DNA from: Mesostigma viride
Lineage: Eukaryota > Streptophyta > Mesostigmatophyceae > Mesostigmatales > Mesostigmataceae
Length of the DNA stretch: 64,000 bases
Direction of reading: 5' to 3'
Assembly: GCA_009746045.1 (NCBI GenBank)
Contig: RPFO01000594.1
Span: 808,449 to 872,448, forward strand
Below, piece after piece: positions 1 to 13,600 of this stretch. Both the position numbers and the translations under genes were made by a program. The first letter of the stretch is position 1; each line of letters begins with the position of its first letter. A model generated the notes under the pieces. The model saw only the letters and a list, made by a program, of their open reading frames with translations. It had not been told where the DNA came from and did no database searches.

Positions 1-202
1 GTGCCCATGCCATGCGTAAACTCACGCATAGCCGTGTGCCGTGGTTCGCTCACTCAAGCGCCGCCATGCCGTGACAGTGCCTGTTCCTCTGCCGTGACAG
101 TTCTTGTTTAAATGCCGTGCGCTTGTTCACATGCCGTGTGTGCGTTCAAGTAGCTTGCTCACTCACCTCCTGCACGCACAAGAGGCACGTGGCACGCTCG
201 GC
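1..202. other. 3' flank of the DUF5710-like gene
   Basis: This stretch lies downstream of the minus-strand stop codon. It holds several loosely spaced GCCGTG words (for example near 63, 91, 113 and 132) but no gene. I saw no clear polyadenylation signal on the minus strand (no TTACA on the plus strand, which would be the TGTAA signal used by many green algae). Confidence 0.5.
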
Positions 203-2377
203 TCAATCGAGCGCGATGATCTGCCCCGCGTCGCGCGCACCCCGCCACTTGTCTTCCTCCAACTCAAGCACAGACTTGGCTGCCACCACGATGATGTCAT
301 CGTCGCCGTCGCTGACATCATCATCACCAGCAGGCGCTACCGCAGCCGCATCAGGAGCCGCGCCGACAGACGAGGTGGGCGCCACAATCGCGCCTAGGGC
401 CGCGTCCGCGGGTCCTGCGCAGGTGGCCGGGCGTGGGCCGCGGGTGGGCAGGCCACCCCCCTGCCAGGGCAGCACGTCGTCACCACCATCCTCATCGCCC
501 TCATCATCGGATACCACGTAGAGGACACGTCGAGCGGGTGGGTGGTGGTTACACCGGTCTCGCGCCGCCCCCGCCCCCGCCCTCGCCCCCGCCCCCATCG
601 AGCTCCTGTTGGGAAAATGCCCCCCTGCGCGGTGCCAAGAGCCGTGCGCCCCCCCCCCTTGTTCGGGAGAGTCAGCATACATGTTGCTCCCCCCCGAGCC
701 TCTTGCCGTGTCGCTGGGCCAAGCGTCCCTGGGGACGGATGCTAGCGCGCTGCTACACCCTTGCCGCACTGGGCTGCCCGCGCATCGGTCACCAGGGGGG
801 GACCAGCTGTCGGACTGCACCCAGGGGCACGCGTAGAGCACCCTGGGCGCACCGGGGCCTGTCAGGGAGTTGCTGGCGGGGTGTCTACCCGCAGGATGCA
901 GCGCGTCTCCACCTCGCAGCGAGGGGGCCAGCGGGTTGAAGCGGGGCGTGTAAGCCCTTGCGCCCGTGCGGACCAGCGGGCCCGCCGGTGGTGACTGCCT
1001 TGAGGCCGCACTGACATCGTGACTGTCTGCTGGCGTCTGTTGACGGCCGCTCGCAGAACCCGCGGTGGCAGCGATGTGACCAACACGTGCGGACAACCCA
1101 TCGGAGGGGAACGACGGCGGCCGGGGGGCGGGATCCTGCGGCTGGGACTCCCCATGTGGGTGCTCTGTGCTGGCATTCCCAGGCCGGCGATCCTGTACAC
1201 ATGCGAAGTTCTGTAAGAGGGGGGGGGCCTGCACAAACGCGGGGGACTCCTGAAAGTGGGTCGGCACCCCTTCCCAGAACCCGGCGGCCACGCCACCCTC
1301 GTCGTGTGAGTATATGGGCAGGGGCGACGATGACAGCAGATCGCGGTCGATGTCATCATCGCGTCCATGATGGCTGCTCGCGTGGGGAGGTGTCCACGGC
1401 TCATGCCAGGGAGACCTGTGGTCGCAACACGTGGCGCCCGTGCCTATACCTTGCGGTCGATAGGTCATGCTCGGGCAGCGCAGGCCCGCAGACGCCAGCA
1501 ACGCGGCACCCCCACGAGCCCCCCGCCCCCACCCATCCTTGTCGCCCCGCATGGATGCGTCCCCAGCAAGGTCACCCGCAAGCACCGCGGCGCACGCTGG
1601 ATCCCCCCTCACATGCGGAAGCTCCCCCGCAACAAAGGGGTCGCCTCGCGGAGCCGCATCGTCAACCACGCCGCCACACAGGTCTCGCCAGCTGTCCTCA
1701 TGCGGGGGCTCCCAGCCACCCCCGCGTGCGTCACCCACCCACGTAAGGCTATCCCCACGCCACCCTCCATGCCCTCCCCGGGCCAACCCGTCCCTATCCG
1801 GGCTGGAGCATCCCCATCCACGCCGTGAGCTGGCGCGAGTGCTCGCATCCCCGCTGCATGAGCCCTCCGCACCAAGCACACCCCGCGCCAACTCCGCATC
1901 AAACACCCCCCGTGCCTCAAATGGGCGACCTTCCTCCCCAACACCATCACAGGGTGACGGCAGCAGCAGCGCATCAAACGTGTCCGCATACGCCCGGTCC
2001 ACCCAGGGGCCCAGCGGCGCCAGGTTGGCCCCTGCAGGCGCAAACCAGCGCTTGCTGCTCGGCTCCCACATCGCGCCGCCCTTCTTGGCCTGCTCCTTGC
2101 ACTCATAGGGGCAGCGCAGGACGGTGACCCCGGGGGACGTGGTGCCACACCGCGGGGGCCGTAGCGGCAGCCAGCGGAGGAAGTTGGCCAAGGGGACGTC
2201 GCCCAGCACGTACCAGCGCTGCTTGACCACGTCCAAGGAGGCCCCCTTCAGCTTGACGAGGTCCTTGTCGTACCAGGGGACCCACAGATAGGTGCGTCCG
2301 CCGGCCGCCGCGGGGGGGGCGCGGGGCGATGGTGCCGGCGGTGCCGGCAGCTGGCGTGGCGGCTCGTCCTCGTGAAG

Positions 2378-2419
<42 letters not shown>

Positions 2420-2578
2420 GTGGTGGGCCCAGCGCAGCGCCCCCAGCTGGCTCCTGACGGCTGGCCAGGGATCTGTCGCAGCGTCAGACAGCGAGTCAGA
2501 GGAATCTGGCTGGGAGGGGAATGGGACGAGGCAGTGGCGTCCCTGGGGGGATCCAAGAGGGTCCAGACCCATGTTCAA
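203..2578 (-). CDS. Disordered protein with two DUF5710-like motifs and a poly-Gln tract
   Basis: This is an uninterrupted 791-codon frame reading from 2578 to 203. Residues about 95-136 read R-TYLWVPWYDKD-LVKLKGA-D-RWYV. Residues about 151-192 read RCPYECKEQAKKGGAMWEPS then KRWFAPAG. Both match the pattern I know for DUF5710: (Y)L-VP---K--AK--GA-WD-----W-V. That domain is often found near primase and topoisomerase-type DNA-processing proteins in bacteria; its function is unknown. Residues 55-66 are 12 glutamines. From about 210 on, the chain is rich in Gly, Arg, Asp, Pro and Ser and is probably disordered. The C-terminus has two acidic patches beside hydrophobic runs (VLYVVSDDE at about 685, DDDIIVV at about 759-765), which look like SUMO-interacting motifs. 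The start is the first Met of the frame; an upstream exon cannot be excluded. A nuclear, DNA-related role is inference only. Confidence 0.6.
2381..2416 (-). repeat. (CAG)12 trinucleotide tract coding for poly-Gln
   Basis: Twelve uninterrupted CTG triplets on the plus strand read as CAG on the coding strand and give Gln 55-66, between His-rich stretches (AHHH before, HLH after). Pure CAG runs are prone to length change, so this is a likely polymorphic site. Confidence 0.9.
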
Positions 2579-4551
2579 TGCAGGAAACTAGGCTCGGTCC
2601 TTGGCGCGGTGTCGAGACGGGCCAACCGTGCCATGAACGACCGAGACTCGGCACGTGAACTTGTAGACGGCTACACCTGTGGCCATGGACGATGCAACGA
2701 AGCGAACATGACCACCATTTGCAACCGCAATCGTTAGAGCCGCAACCGACCTTGGTCAGGCAAGGGAAAAGCATTTCTAACCAGGGATACCCCGCGAGCA
2801 AAGATAAAGTCGCTGCACGACGCGGATGCGCCGACGGCACTCATGAAACATCCCATCCGACGCCCAGCTTGTCACGAAGGCGACCACAGAAAACTAAGTC
2901 GCATATGAATCATGTCAAGCCTGTGGCAGGCAAGGTCAGGCAGAAGCACGTGATCCTGGGGCACGACCAGAATGTCAACCAACAGTCGGCTTGACTTGCC
3001 GGGTTTTGATGTAAAGGTATCAAGAGAGTTCGATACACAATGTGCAGAGCGTACCTGCAATATTCTGGATCATTTCCACAGGTGCCAAATTCTACAAAGG
3101 ATGCACAAGCCACTTGCTTTGTCTCTTTCTGGTTATCATGTTGGCTAGAAATTTGGAAAGATTCCAAACAGAATAAAACCTACAGTTGGCCATCCTTCCC
3201 AAACATGCGTGGAATACTATGACCAGATAACGAAGCAAAAATCTCGCCTCTCTGTCTCGGGGCAGGAGCCCACCTTCCACAGTCGACTTAGTTGGGCGCG
3301 GCCAATGGCGGGCACTAGCTGACGATTCGGAAAGCGCATCGTCCGTTGTTGCGAGCATTGTTAACACCTGCGTTGCAACGTTGCAACGATTCATAACAAA
3401 GCCGTAATAAAGCTGTCAATCTTTTTTAGGTCCTTCTATACGTGAGTGAGTTAGTTAGTTAGTTGAATCCCACGCCGCACATAGGCAGCAAGCAGTGCAT
3501 CACTACTACGTGAGTACGTTTCCGCCGTTTCCAAATCTCTGCTGCCCATGTGCGGCGTGGGCAACAAGTTCTACAACCTGAACAGTGTAACGCGATGTGA
3601 CCTCGCCACTCGCCACCTCGGCCAAGTACCGGCGTAAGAGTGTATCCGACAATCGAAAAAGGAGGCATTCAGCCATAACTGTTTACCTACTATCCTGCCA
3701 TACTAACTATCCTGCCATACTCTCGCTGCCCGAAATTTGGGAATCAACAATCAACAGCAACAACAACAAATAACAACAGCCATAGTATTATACCAACTAT
3801 CCGGCCCTCGGCCAGACGGCCACTAGCTATCTAGTATCTACCTAGACTCTCTGGCTATGGCCTAGGACCGGCGTGGGATCAACACAACAACAGCCTTAGA
3901 AGTAATGCAAACGGTGGGAATCTCGGTCGCAAAATAATGCTCGCAACGAAATGGATATATGACCTGGCCTGGACCTGGCGTGGTTGTGGGTTGAGCAAGG
4001 ACAGAAAGGCATCCACAATTGCGGAGCATATCGCGGTAGCAATATGGCTTCCTCAGCAGCCCTCCTTGCTAGCCTTGCCGAAGCCAGATTGTAATTGGAA
4101 ATGTATGCAGTGAAGAACGCGAACGTTTCCTCAGGTGATGACCTGGCTTGGTGCGTTAGTTTTCCGGTATGCTGTCGCCTTCTAAGTCCACCTGAATCGC
4201 GGGGGTTGTAAGGTGTCGTAAATACATTGGGCGAAGGCTCAGCTGCCTGTGACGAACAACGTTAAAGCCGTGCACAGAGCGTGCTATTCAGGTTGCACGA
4301 TATCAACGGCGGTTTGAACATGAAAAAGTTCTAAACTCGTTATTCCATAGTAAGGGGCAATCCGTTGAAGTGTTTTACTAGGAATGCACCTCGGCTGTTA
4401 GAAAGCATGCTGGGACGTCGACGAACTCAGTTCGCAGCCATGTAAATTTGACAGGTCGCACGGATGGCGCCCAGGAATAGTGGAGTTCACACCCGTGAAC
4501 CTTTCTAGTGTAGTTATTCGCATTTCCTGCAATATCCAAGCCCCGTTAGAA
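2579..4551. other. Intergenic region between two divergent genes
   Basis: About 2 kb between the start codons of the minus-strand gene and SEC15, so it should hold the promoters and 5' UTRs of both. It is more AT-rich than the coding DNA. It contains a CAA-rich microsatellite at 3744-3780, an 18-bp-spaced duplication of CTATCCTGCCATACT at 3690-3723, and a (GTTA)n run near 3450-3465. No convincing gene or TATA element was seen. The SEC15 exon 1 frame stays open back to 4402 but has no ATG before 4552, so a 5' UTR or unseen upstream exon may lie here. Confidence 0.5.
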
Positions 4552-4689
4552 ATGCTGGTCGTGGTGGATGGAGAGGAGCTTGCCACGCAAGTGCGCACGG
4601 CGTTTGAGCGTGGCCGGCCGGAGGTGCTGCTGGAGGAACTGCGCGCATTCGTGGACGCCAAGGATGCTCAGATCGAAGAGCTTTGCAAG
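4552..4689 (+). CDS. SEC15: SEC15 exon 1
   Basis: Codes for residues 1-46, MLVVVDGEELATQVR to IEELCK. It matches the plant segment NGEDLGPFVRKTF to EIEEVCK. The ATG at 4552 is the only in-frame Met in a frame open from 4402. It leaves out the roughly 30-residue variable tail seen before this motif in Arabidopsis, so an upstream coding exon is possible. The donor is AAG|GTCCGT, phase 0. The next coding sequence that continues the alignment is 26.6 kb away. Confidence 0.85.
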
Positions 4690-7600
4690 GTCCGTTTGAC
4701 GATAACAACCGTGCTGGCCCGCCCGCGCTGGATCTTGTTTGCAAAATAGACCTCGCCATGTCTCCAGACTCGGACATTGCGCTTGTTATAGGTGGACATA
4801 ATCTCTTATTATGGTTGGAGGACAGTTCAGCATGGGACCGCGCACTAGTCTGCTTTCTGGAGGCCAGCCTTTAGAGCACGTCTGACATTGACAGATTGGT
4901 ACACCGTGGATGTTCGGGAGGCAACAATCTCCGGCCGTGCGCCTACCAGTACGGACCAAATTAGCGCTTTCCTTTCTGCTTAGCCGTTATGCTTTGGCCC
5001 AGCGGCACCGCTGCATGGGCATGGGTATGGGCTCTCCTTGCTGCATCAGCTGCAACCAGCGCACAGGGGTGGCACCTGATGCTGATTCATGTGCTTATTC
5101 AAGCGTGTAGACCACCCTGTGCCGGTGCTTGCACACAACTTCCTCCGTGCAAACCAGGCTTGCCATGCACCCCACGGGGTGCCTTGTGCTTGACTGCATG
5201 GGTAGCCCCGTTGTCTTGGGGAGCGGATATCATGGGGGATCCGATTGTGTTGTTAATAATGTTGTTAGGGTGGTAGATGAGTGTGCAAGGGGGCAGACAG
5301 CCACTCGCCACTTGAGTCGTTGCAGACAGCAGCCGCGACCATGGGAAGCGCTATTGTCTGCTGGGATGGCCACTTCTTGTCCGCGCAGCCTGGCCCGCTC
5401 ATTCTCACGCTCAATACTCTGCTTGCATGCACTATTTATGGTGTTCCCGGCCAAGCTGCGTCGCCTCCCTGGTGATCTCATGTTGTTCCCCTCGTGATCT
5501 CAAGACACTGTTGTTCCCCTCGCGATCTCAAGACACTGTTGTTCCCCTCGTGATCTCAAGACACTGTTGTTCCCCTCGTGATCTCAAGACACTGTTGTTC
5601 CCCTCGCGATCTCAAGACACTGTTGTTCCCCTCGTGATCTCAAGACACTGTTGTTCCCCTCGCGATCTCAAGACACTGTTGTTCCCCTCGCGATCTCAAG
5701 ACACTGTTGTTCCCCTCGCGATCTCAAGACACTGTTGTTCCCCTCGCGATCTCAAGACACTGTTGTTCCCCTCGCGATCTCAAGACACTGTTGTTCCCCT
5801 CGTGATCTCAAGACACTGTTGTTCCCCTCGTGATCTCAAGACACTGTTGTTCCCCTCGCGATCTCAAGACACTGTTGTTCCCCTCGTGATCTCAAGACAC
5901 TGTTGTTCCCCTCGTGATCTCAAGACACTGTTGTTCCCCTCGTGATCTCAAGACACTGTTGTTCCCCTCGTGATCTCAAGACACTGTTGTTCCCCTCGTG
6001 ATCTCAAGACACTGTTGTTCCCCTCGTGATCTCAAGACACTGTTGTTCCCCTCGTGATCTCAAGACACTGTTGTTCCCCTCGCGATCTCAAGACACTGTT
6101 GTTCCCCTCGCGATCTCAAGACACTGTTGTTCCCCTCGTGATCTCAAGACACTGTTGTTCCCCTCGTGATCTCAAGACACTGTTGTTCCCCTCGCGATCT
6201 CAAGACACTGTTGTTCCCCTCGCGATCTCAAGACACTGTTGTTCCCCTCGTGATCTCAAGACACTGTTGTTCCCCTCGCGATCTCAAGACACTGTTGTTC
6301 CCCTCGCGATCTCAAGACACTGTTGTTCCCCTCGTGATCTCAAGACACTGTTGTTCCCCTCGCGATCTCAAGACACTGTTGTTCCCCTCGTGATCTCAAG
6401 ACACTGTTGTTCCCCTCGCGATCTCAAGACACTGTTGTTCCCCTCGCGATCTCAAGACACTGTTGTTCCCCTCGTGATCTCAAGACACTGTTGTTCCCCT
6501 CGTGATCTCAAGACACTGTTGTTCCCCTCGCGATCTCAAGACACTGTTGTTCCCCTCGCGATCTCAAGACACTGTTGTTCCCCTCGCGATCTCAAGACAC
6601 TGTTGTTCCCCTCGTGATCTCAAGACACTGTTGTTCCCCTCGTGATCTCAAGACACTGTTGTTCCCCTCGCGATCTCAAGACACTGTTGTTCCCCTCGTG
6701 ATCTCAAGACACTGTTGTTCCCCTCGTGATCTCAAGACACTGTTGTTCCCCTCGTGATCTCAAGACACTGTTGTTCCCCTCGCGATCTCAAGACACTGTT
6801 GTTCCCCTCGTGATCTCAAGACACTGTTGTTCCCCTCGTGATCTCAAGACACTGTTGTTCCCCTCGCGATCTCAAGACACTGTTGTTCCCCTCGCGATCT
6901 CAAGACACTGTTGTTCCCCTCGTGATCTCAAGACACTGTTGTTCCCCTCGTGATCTCAAGACACTGTTGTTCCCCTCGCGATCTCAAGACACTGTTGTTC
7001 CCCTCGTGATCTCAAGACACTGTTGTTCCCCTCGTGATCTCAAGACACTGTTGTTCCCCTCGCGATCTCAAGACACTGTTGTTCCCCTCGCGATCTCAAG
7101 ACACTGTTGTTCCCCTCGTGATCTCAAGACACTGTTGTTCCCCTCGTGATCTCAAGACACTGTTGTTCCCCTCGCGATCTCAAGACACTGTTGTTCCCCT
7201 CGTGATCTCAAGACACTGTTGTTCCCCTCGTGATCTCAAGACACTGTTGTTCCCCTCGTGATCTCAAGACACTGTTGTTCCCCTCGTGATCTCAAGACAC
7301 TGTTGTTCCCCTCGTGATCTCAAGACACTGTTGTTCCCCTCGCGATCTCAAGACACTGTTGTTCCCCTCGTGATCTCAAGACACTGTTGTTCCCCTCGCG
7401 ATCTCAAGACACTGTTGTTCCCCTCGTGATCTCAAGACACTGTTGTTCCCCTCGTGATCTCAAGACACTGTTGTTCCCCTCGCGATCTCAAGACACTGTT
7501 GTTCCCCTCGTGATCTCAAGACACTGTTGTTCCCCTCGTGATCTCAAGACACTGTTGTTCCCCTCGTGATCTCAAGACACTGTTGTTCCCCTCGTGATCT

Positions 7601-10600
7601 CAAGACACTGTTGTTCCCCTCGCGATCTCAAGACACTGTTGTTCCCCTCGTGATCTCAAGACACTGTTGTTCCCCTCGTGATCTCAAGACACTGTTGTTC
7701 CCCTCGCGATCTCAAGACACTGTTGTTCCCCTCGTGATCTCAAGACACTGTTGTTCCCCTCGCGATCTCAAGACACTGTTGTTCCCCTCGTGATCTCAAG
7801 ACACTGTTGTTCCCCTCGCGATCTCAAGACACTGTTGTTCCCCTCGTGATCTCAAGACACTGTTGTTCCCCTCGTGATCTCAAGACACTGTTGTTCCCCT
7901 CGTGATCTCAAGACACTGTTGTTCCCCTCGTGATCTCAAGACACTGTTGTTCCCCTCGTGATCTCAAGACACTGTTGTTCCCCTCGCGATCTCAAGACAC
8001 TGTTGTTCCCCTCGTGATCTCAAGACACTGTTGTTCCCCTCGTGATCTCAAGACACTGTTGTTCCCCTCGCGATCTCAAGACACTGTTGTTCCCCTCGTG
8101 ATCTCAAGACACTGTTGTTCCCCTCGTGATCTCAAGACACTGTTGTTCCCCTCGCGATCTCAAGACACTGTTGTTCCCCTCGTGATCTCAAGACACTGTT
8201 GTTCCCCTCGTGATCTCAAGACACTGTTGTTCCCCTCGCGATCTCAAGACACTGTTGTTCCCCTCGTGATCTCAAGACACTGTTGTTCCCCTCGTGATCT
8301 CAAGACACTGTTGTTCCCCTCGTGATCTCAAGACACTGTTGTTCCCCTCGCGATCTCAAGACACTGTTGTTCCCCTCGTGATCTCAAGACACTGTTGTTC
8401 CCCTCGTGATCTCAAGACACTGTTGTTCCCCTCGTGATCTCAAGACACTGTTGTTCCCCTCGTGATCTCAAGACACTGTTGTTCCCCTCGTGATCTCAAG
8501 ACACTGTTGTTCCCCTCGCGATCTCAAGACACTGTTGTTCCCCTCGTGATCTCAAGACACTGTTGTTCCCCTCGTGATCTCAAGACACTGTTGTTCCCCT
8601 CGTGATCTCAAGACACTGTTGTTCCCCTCGTGATCTCAAGACACTGTTGTTCCCCTCGTGATCTCAAGACACTGTTGTTCCCCTCGTGATCTCAAGACAC
8701 TGTTGTTCCCCTCGTGATCTCAAGACACTGTTGTTCCCCTCGCGATCTCAAGACACTGTTGTTCCCCTCGTGATCTCAAGACACTGTTGTTCCCCTCGTG
8801 ATCTCAAGACACTGTTGTTCCCCTCGTGATCTCAAGACACTGTTGTTCCCCGCGATCTCAAGACACTGTTGTTCCCCTCGTGATCTCAAGACACTGTTGT
8901 TCCCCTCGTGATCTCAAGACACTGTTGTTCCCCTCGCGATCTCAAGACACTGTTGTTCCCCTCGTGATCTCAAGACACTGTTGTTCCCCTCGTGATCTCA
9001 AGACACTGTTGTTCCCCTCGTGATCTCAAGACACTGTTGTTCCCCTCGTGATCTCAAGACACTGTTGTTCCCCTCGTGATCTCAAGACACTGTTGTTCCC
9101 CTCGTGATCTCAAGACACTGTTGTTCCCCTCGTGATCTCAAGACACTGTTGTTCCCCTCGTGATCTCAAGACACTGTTGTTCCCCTCGTGATCTCAAGAC
9201 ACTGTTGTTCCCCTCGCGATCTCAAGACACTGTTGTTCCCCTCGTGATCTCAAGACACTGTTGTTCCCCTCGCGATCTCAAGACACTGTTGTTCCCCTCG
9301 TGATCTCAAGACACTGTTGTTCCCCTCGTGATCTCAAGACACTGTTGTTCCCCTCGTGATCTCAAGACACTGTTGTTCCCCTCGTGATCTCAAGACACTG
9401 TTGTTCCCCTCGTGATCTCAAGACACTGTTGTTCCCCTCGTGATCTCAAGACACTGTTGTTCCCCTCGTGATCTCAAGACACTGTTGTTCCCCTCGCGAT
9501 CTCAAGACACTGTTGTTCCCCTCGTGATCTCAAGACACTGTTGTTCCCCTCGTGATCTCAAGACACTGTTGTTCCCCTCGTGATCTCAAGACACTGTTGT
9601 TCCCCTCGTGATCTCAAGACACTGTTGTTCCCCTCGTGATCTCAAGACACTGTTGTTCCCCTCGTGATCTCAAGACACTGTTGTTCCCCTCGTGATCTCA
9701 AGACACTGTTGTTCCCCTCGTGATCTCAAGACACTGTTGTTCCCCTCGTGATCTCAAGACACTGTTGTTCCCCTCGTGATCTCAAGACACTGTTGTTCCC
9801 CTCGCGATCTCAAGACACTGTTGTTCCCCTCGTGATCTCAAGACACTGTTGTTCCCCTCGTGATCTCAAGACACTGTTGTTCCCCTCGTGATCTCAAGAC
9901 ACTGTTGTTCCCCTCGCGATCTCAAGACACTGTTGTTCCCCTCGTGATCTCAAGACACTGTTGTTCCCCTCGTGATCTCAAGACACTGTTGTTCCCCTCG
10001 TGATCTCAAGACACTGTTGTTCCCCTCGCGATCTCAAGACACTGTTGTTCCCCTCGTGATCTCAAGACACTGTTGTTCCCCTCGTGATCTCAAGACACTG
10101 TTGTTCCCCTCGTGATCTCAAGACACTGTTGTTCCCCTCGTGATCTCAAGACACTGTTGTTCCCCTCGCGATCTCAAGACACTGTTGTTCCCCTCGTGAT
10201 CTCAAGACACTGTTGTTCCCCTCGTGATCTCAAGACACTGTTGTTCCCCTCGTGATCTCAAGACACTGTTGTTCCCCTCGTGATCTCAAGACACTGTTGT
10301 TCCCCTCGTGATCTCAAGACACTGTTGTTCCCCTCGTGATCTCAAGACACTGTTGTTCCCCTCGTGATCTCAAGACACTGTTGTTCCCCTCGTGATCTCA
10401 AGACACTGTTGTTCCCCTCGCGATCTCAAGACACTGTTGTTCCCCTCGTGATCTCAAGACACTGTTGTTCCCCTCGTGATCTCAAGACACTGTTGTTCCC
10501 CTCGTGATCTCAAGACACTGTTGTTCCCCTCGTGATCTCAAGACACTGTTGTTCCCCTCGTGATCTCAAGACACTGTTGTTCCCCTCGTGATCTCAAGAC

Positions 10601-13600
10601 ACTGTTGTTCCCCTCGTGATCTCAAGACACTGTTGTTCCCCTCGTGATCTCAAGACACTGTTGTTCCCCTCGTGATCTCAAGACACTGTTGTTCCCCTCG
10701 TGATCTCAAGACACTGTTGTTCCCCTCGTGATCTCAAGACACTGTTGTTCCCCTCGTGATCTCAAGACACTGTTGTTCCCCTCGCGATCTCAAGACACTG
10801 TTGTTCCCCTCGTGATCTCAAGACACTGTTGTTCCCCTCGTGATCTCAAGACACTGTTGTTCCCCTCGTGATCTCAAGACACTGTTGTTCCCCTCGTGAT
10901 CTCAAGACACTGTTGTTCCCCTCGTGATCTCAAGACACTGTTGTTCCCCTCGTGATCTCAAGACACTGTTGTTCCCCTCGTGATCTCAAGACACTGTTGT
11001 TCCCCTCGTGATCTCAAGACACTGTTGTTCCCCTCGTGATCTCAAGACACTGTTGTTCCCCTCGTGATCTCAAGACACTGTTGTTCCCCTCGTGATCTCA
11101 AGACACTGTTGTTCCCCTCGTGATCTCAAGACACTGTTGTTCCCCTCGTGATCTCAAGACACTGTTGTTCCCCTCGTGATCTCAAGACACTGTTGTTCCC
11201 CTCGTGATCTCAAGACACTGTTGTTCCCCTCGTGATCTCAAGACACTGTTGTTCCCCTCGTGATCTCAAGACACTGTTGTTCCCCTCGTGATCTCAAGAC
11301 ACTGTTGTTCCCCTCGTGATCTCAAGACACTGTTGTTCCCCTCGTGATCTCAAGACACTGTTGTTCCCCTCGTGATCTCAAGACACTGTTGTTCCCCTCG
11401 TGATCTCAAGACACTGTTGTTCCCCTCGTGATCTCAAGACACTGTTGTTCCCCTCGCGATCTCAAGACACTGTTGTTCCCCTCGTGATCTCAAGACACTG
11501 TTGTTCCCCTCGTGATCTCAAGACACTGTTGTTCCCCTCGCGATCTCAAGACACTGTTGTTCCCCTCGTGATCTCAAGACACTGTTGTTCCCCTCGTGAT
11601 CTCAAGACACTGTTGTTCCCCTCGTGATCTCAAGACACTGTTGTTCCCCTCGTGATCTCAAGACACTGTTGTTCCCCTCGTGATCTCAAGACACTGTTGT
11701 TCCCCTCGTGATCTCAAGACACTGTTGTTCCCCTCGTGATCTCAAGACACTGTTGTTCCCCTCGTGATCTCAAGACACTGTTGTTCCCCTCGTGATCTCA
11801 AGACACTGTTGTTCCCCTCGCGATCTCAAGACACTGTTGTTCCCCTCGTGATCTCAAGACACTGTTGTTCCCCTCGTGATCTCAAGACACTGTTGTTCCC
11901 CTCGTGATCTCAAGACACTGTTGTTCCCCTCGTGATCTCAAGACACTGTTGTTCCCCTCGTGATCTCAAGACACTGTTGTTCCCCTCGTGATCTCAAGAC
12001 ACTGTTGTTCCCCTCGTGATCTCAAGACACTGTTGTTCCCCTCGTGATCTCAAGACACTGTTGTTCCCCTCGTGATCTCAAGACACTGTTGTTCCCCTCG
12101 TGATCTCAAGACACTGTTGTTCCCCTCGTGATCTCAAGACACTGTTGTTCCCCTCGTGATCTCAAGACACTGTTGTTCCCCTCGTGATCTCAAGACACTG
12201 TTGTTCCCCTCGTGATCTCAAGACACTGTTGTTCCCCTCGTGATCTCAAGACACTGTTGTTCCCCTCGTGATCTCAAGACACTGTTGTTCCCCTCGTGAT
12301 CTCAAGACACTGTTGTTCCCCTCGTGATCTCAAGACACTGTTGTTCCCCTCGTGATCTCAAGACACTGTTGTTCCCCTCGTGATCTCAAGACACTGTTGT
12401 TCCCCTCGCGATCTCAAGACACTGTTGTTCCCCTCGTGATCTCAAGACACTGTTGTTCCCCTCGTGATCTCAAGACACTGTTGTTCCCCTCGTGATCTCA
12501 AGACACTGTTGTTCCCCTCGTGATCTCAAGACACTGTTGTTCCCCTCGTGATCTCAAGACACTGTTGTTCCCCTCGTGATCTCAAGACACTGTTGTTCCC
12601 CTCGTGATCTCAAGACACTGTTGTTCCCCTCGTGATCTCAAGACACTGTTGTTCCCCTCGTGATCTCAAGACACTGTTGTTCCCCTCGTGATCTCAAGAC
12701 ACTGTTGTTCCCCTCGTGATCTCAAGACACTGTTGTTCCCCTCGTGATCTCAAGACACTGTTGTTCCCCTCGTGATCTCAAGACACTGTTGTTCCCCTCG
12801 TGATCTCAAGACACTGTTGTTCCCCTCGTGATCTCAAGACACTGTTGTTCCCCTCGCGATCTCAAGACACTGTTGTTCCCCTCGTGATCTCAAGACACTG
12901 TTGTTCCCCTCGTGATCTCAAGACACTGTTGTTCCCCTCGTGATCTCAAGACACTGTTGTTCCCCTCGTGATCTCAAGACACTGTTGTTCCCCTCGTGAT
13001 CTCAAGACACTGTTGTTCCCCTCGTGATCTCAAGACACTGTTGTTCCCCTCGTGATCTCAAGACACTGTTGTTCCCCTCGTGATCTCAAGACACTGTTGT
13101 TCCCCTCGTGATCTCAAGACACTGTTGTTCCCCTCGTGATCTCAAGACACTGTTGTTCCCCTCGTGATCTCAAGACACTGTTGTTCCCCTCGTGATCTCA
13201 AGACACTGTTGTTCCCCTCGTGATCTCAAGACACTGTTGTTCCCCTCGTGATCTCAAGACACTGTTGTTCCCCTCGTGATCTCAAGACACTGTTGTTCCC
13301 CTCGTGATCTCAAGACACTGTTGTTCCCCTCGTGATCTCAAGACACTGTTGTTCCCCTCGTGATCTCAAGACACTGTTGTTCCCCTCGTGATCTCAAGAC
13401 ACTGTTGTTCCCCTCGTGATCTCAAGACACTGTTGTTCCCCTCGTGATCTCAAGACACTGTTGTTCCCCTCGTGATCTCAAGACACTGTTGTTCCCCTCG
13501 TGATCTCAAGACACTGTTGTTCCCCTCGTGATCTCAAGACACTGTTGTTCCCCTCGTGATCTCAAGACACTGTTGTTCCCCTCGTGATCTCAAGACACTG

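Noticed and set aside
433-2127. Plus-strand and other-frame ORFs over the DUF5710-like gene
   Set aside because: Shadow frames of a GC-rich gene, rich in Pro, Arg and Ala, with no recognisable motif.
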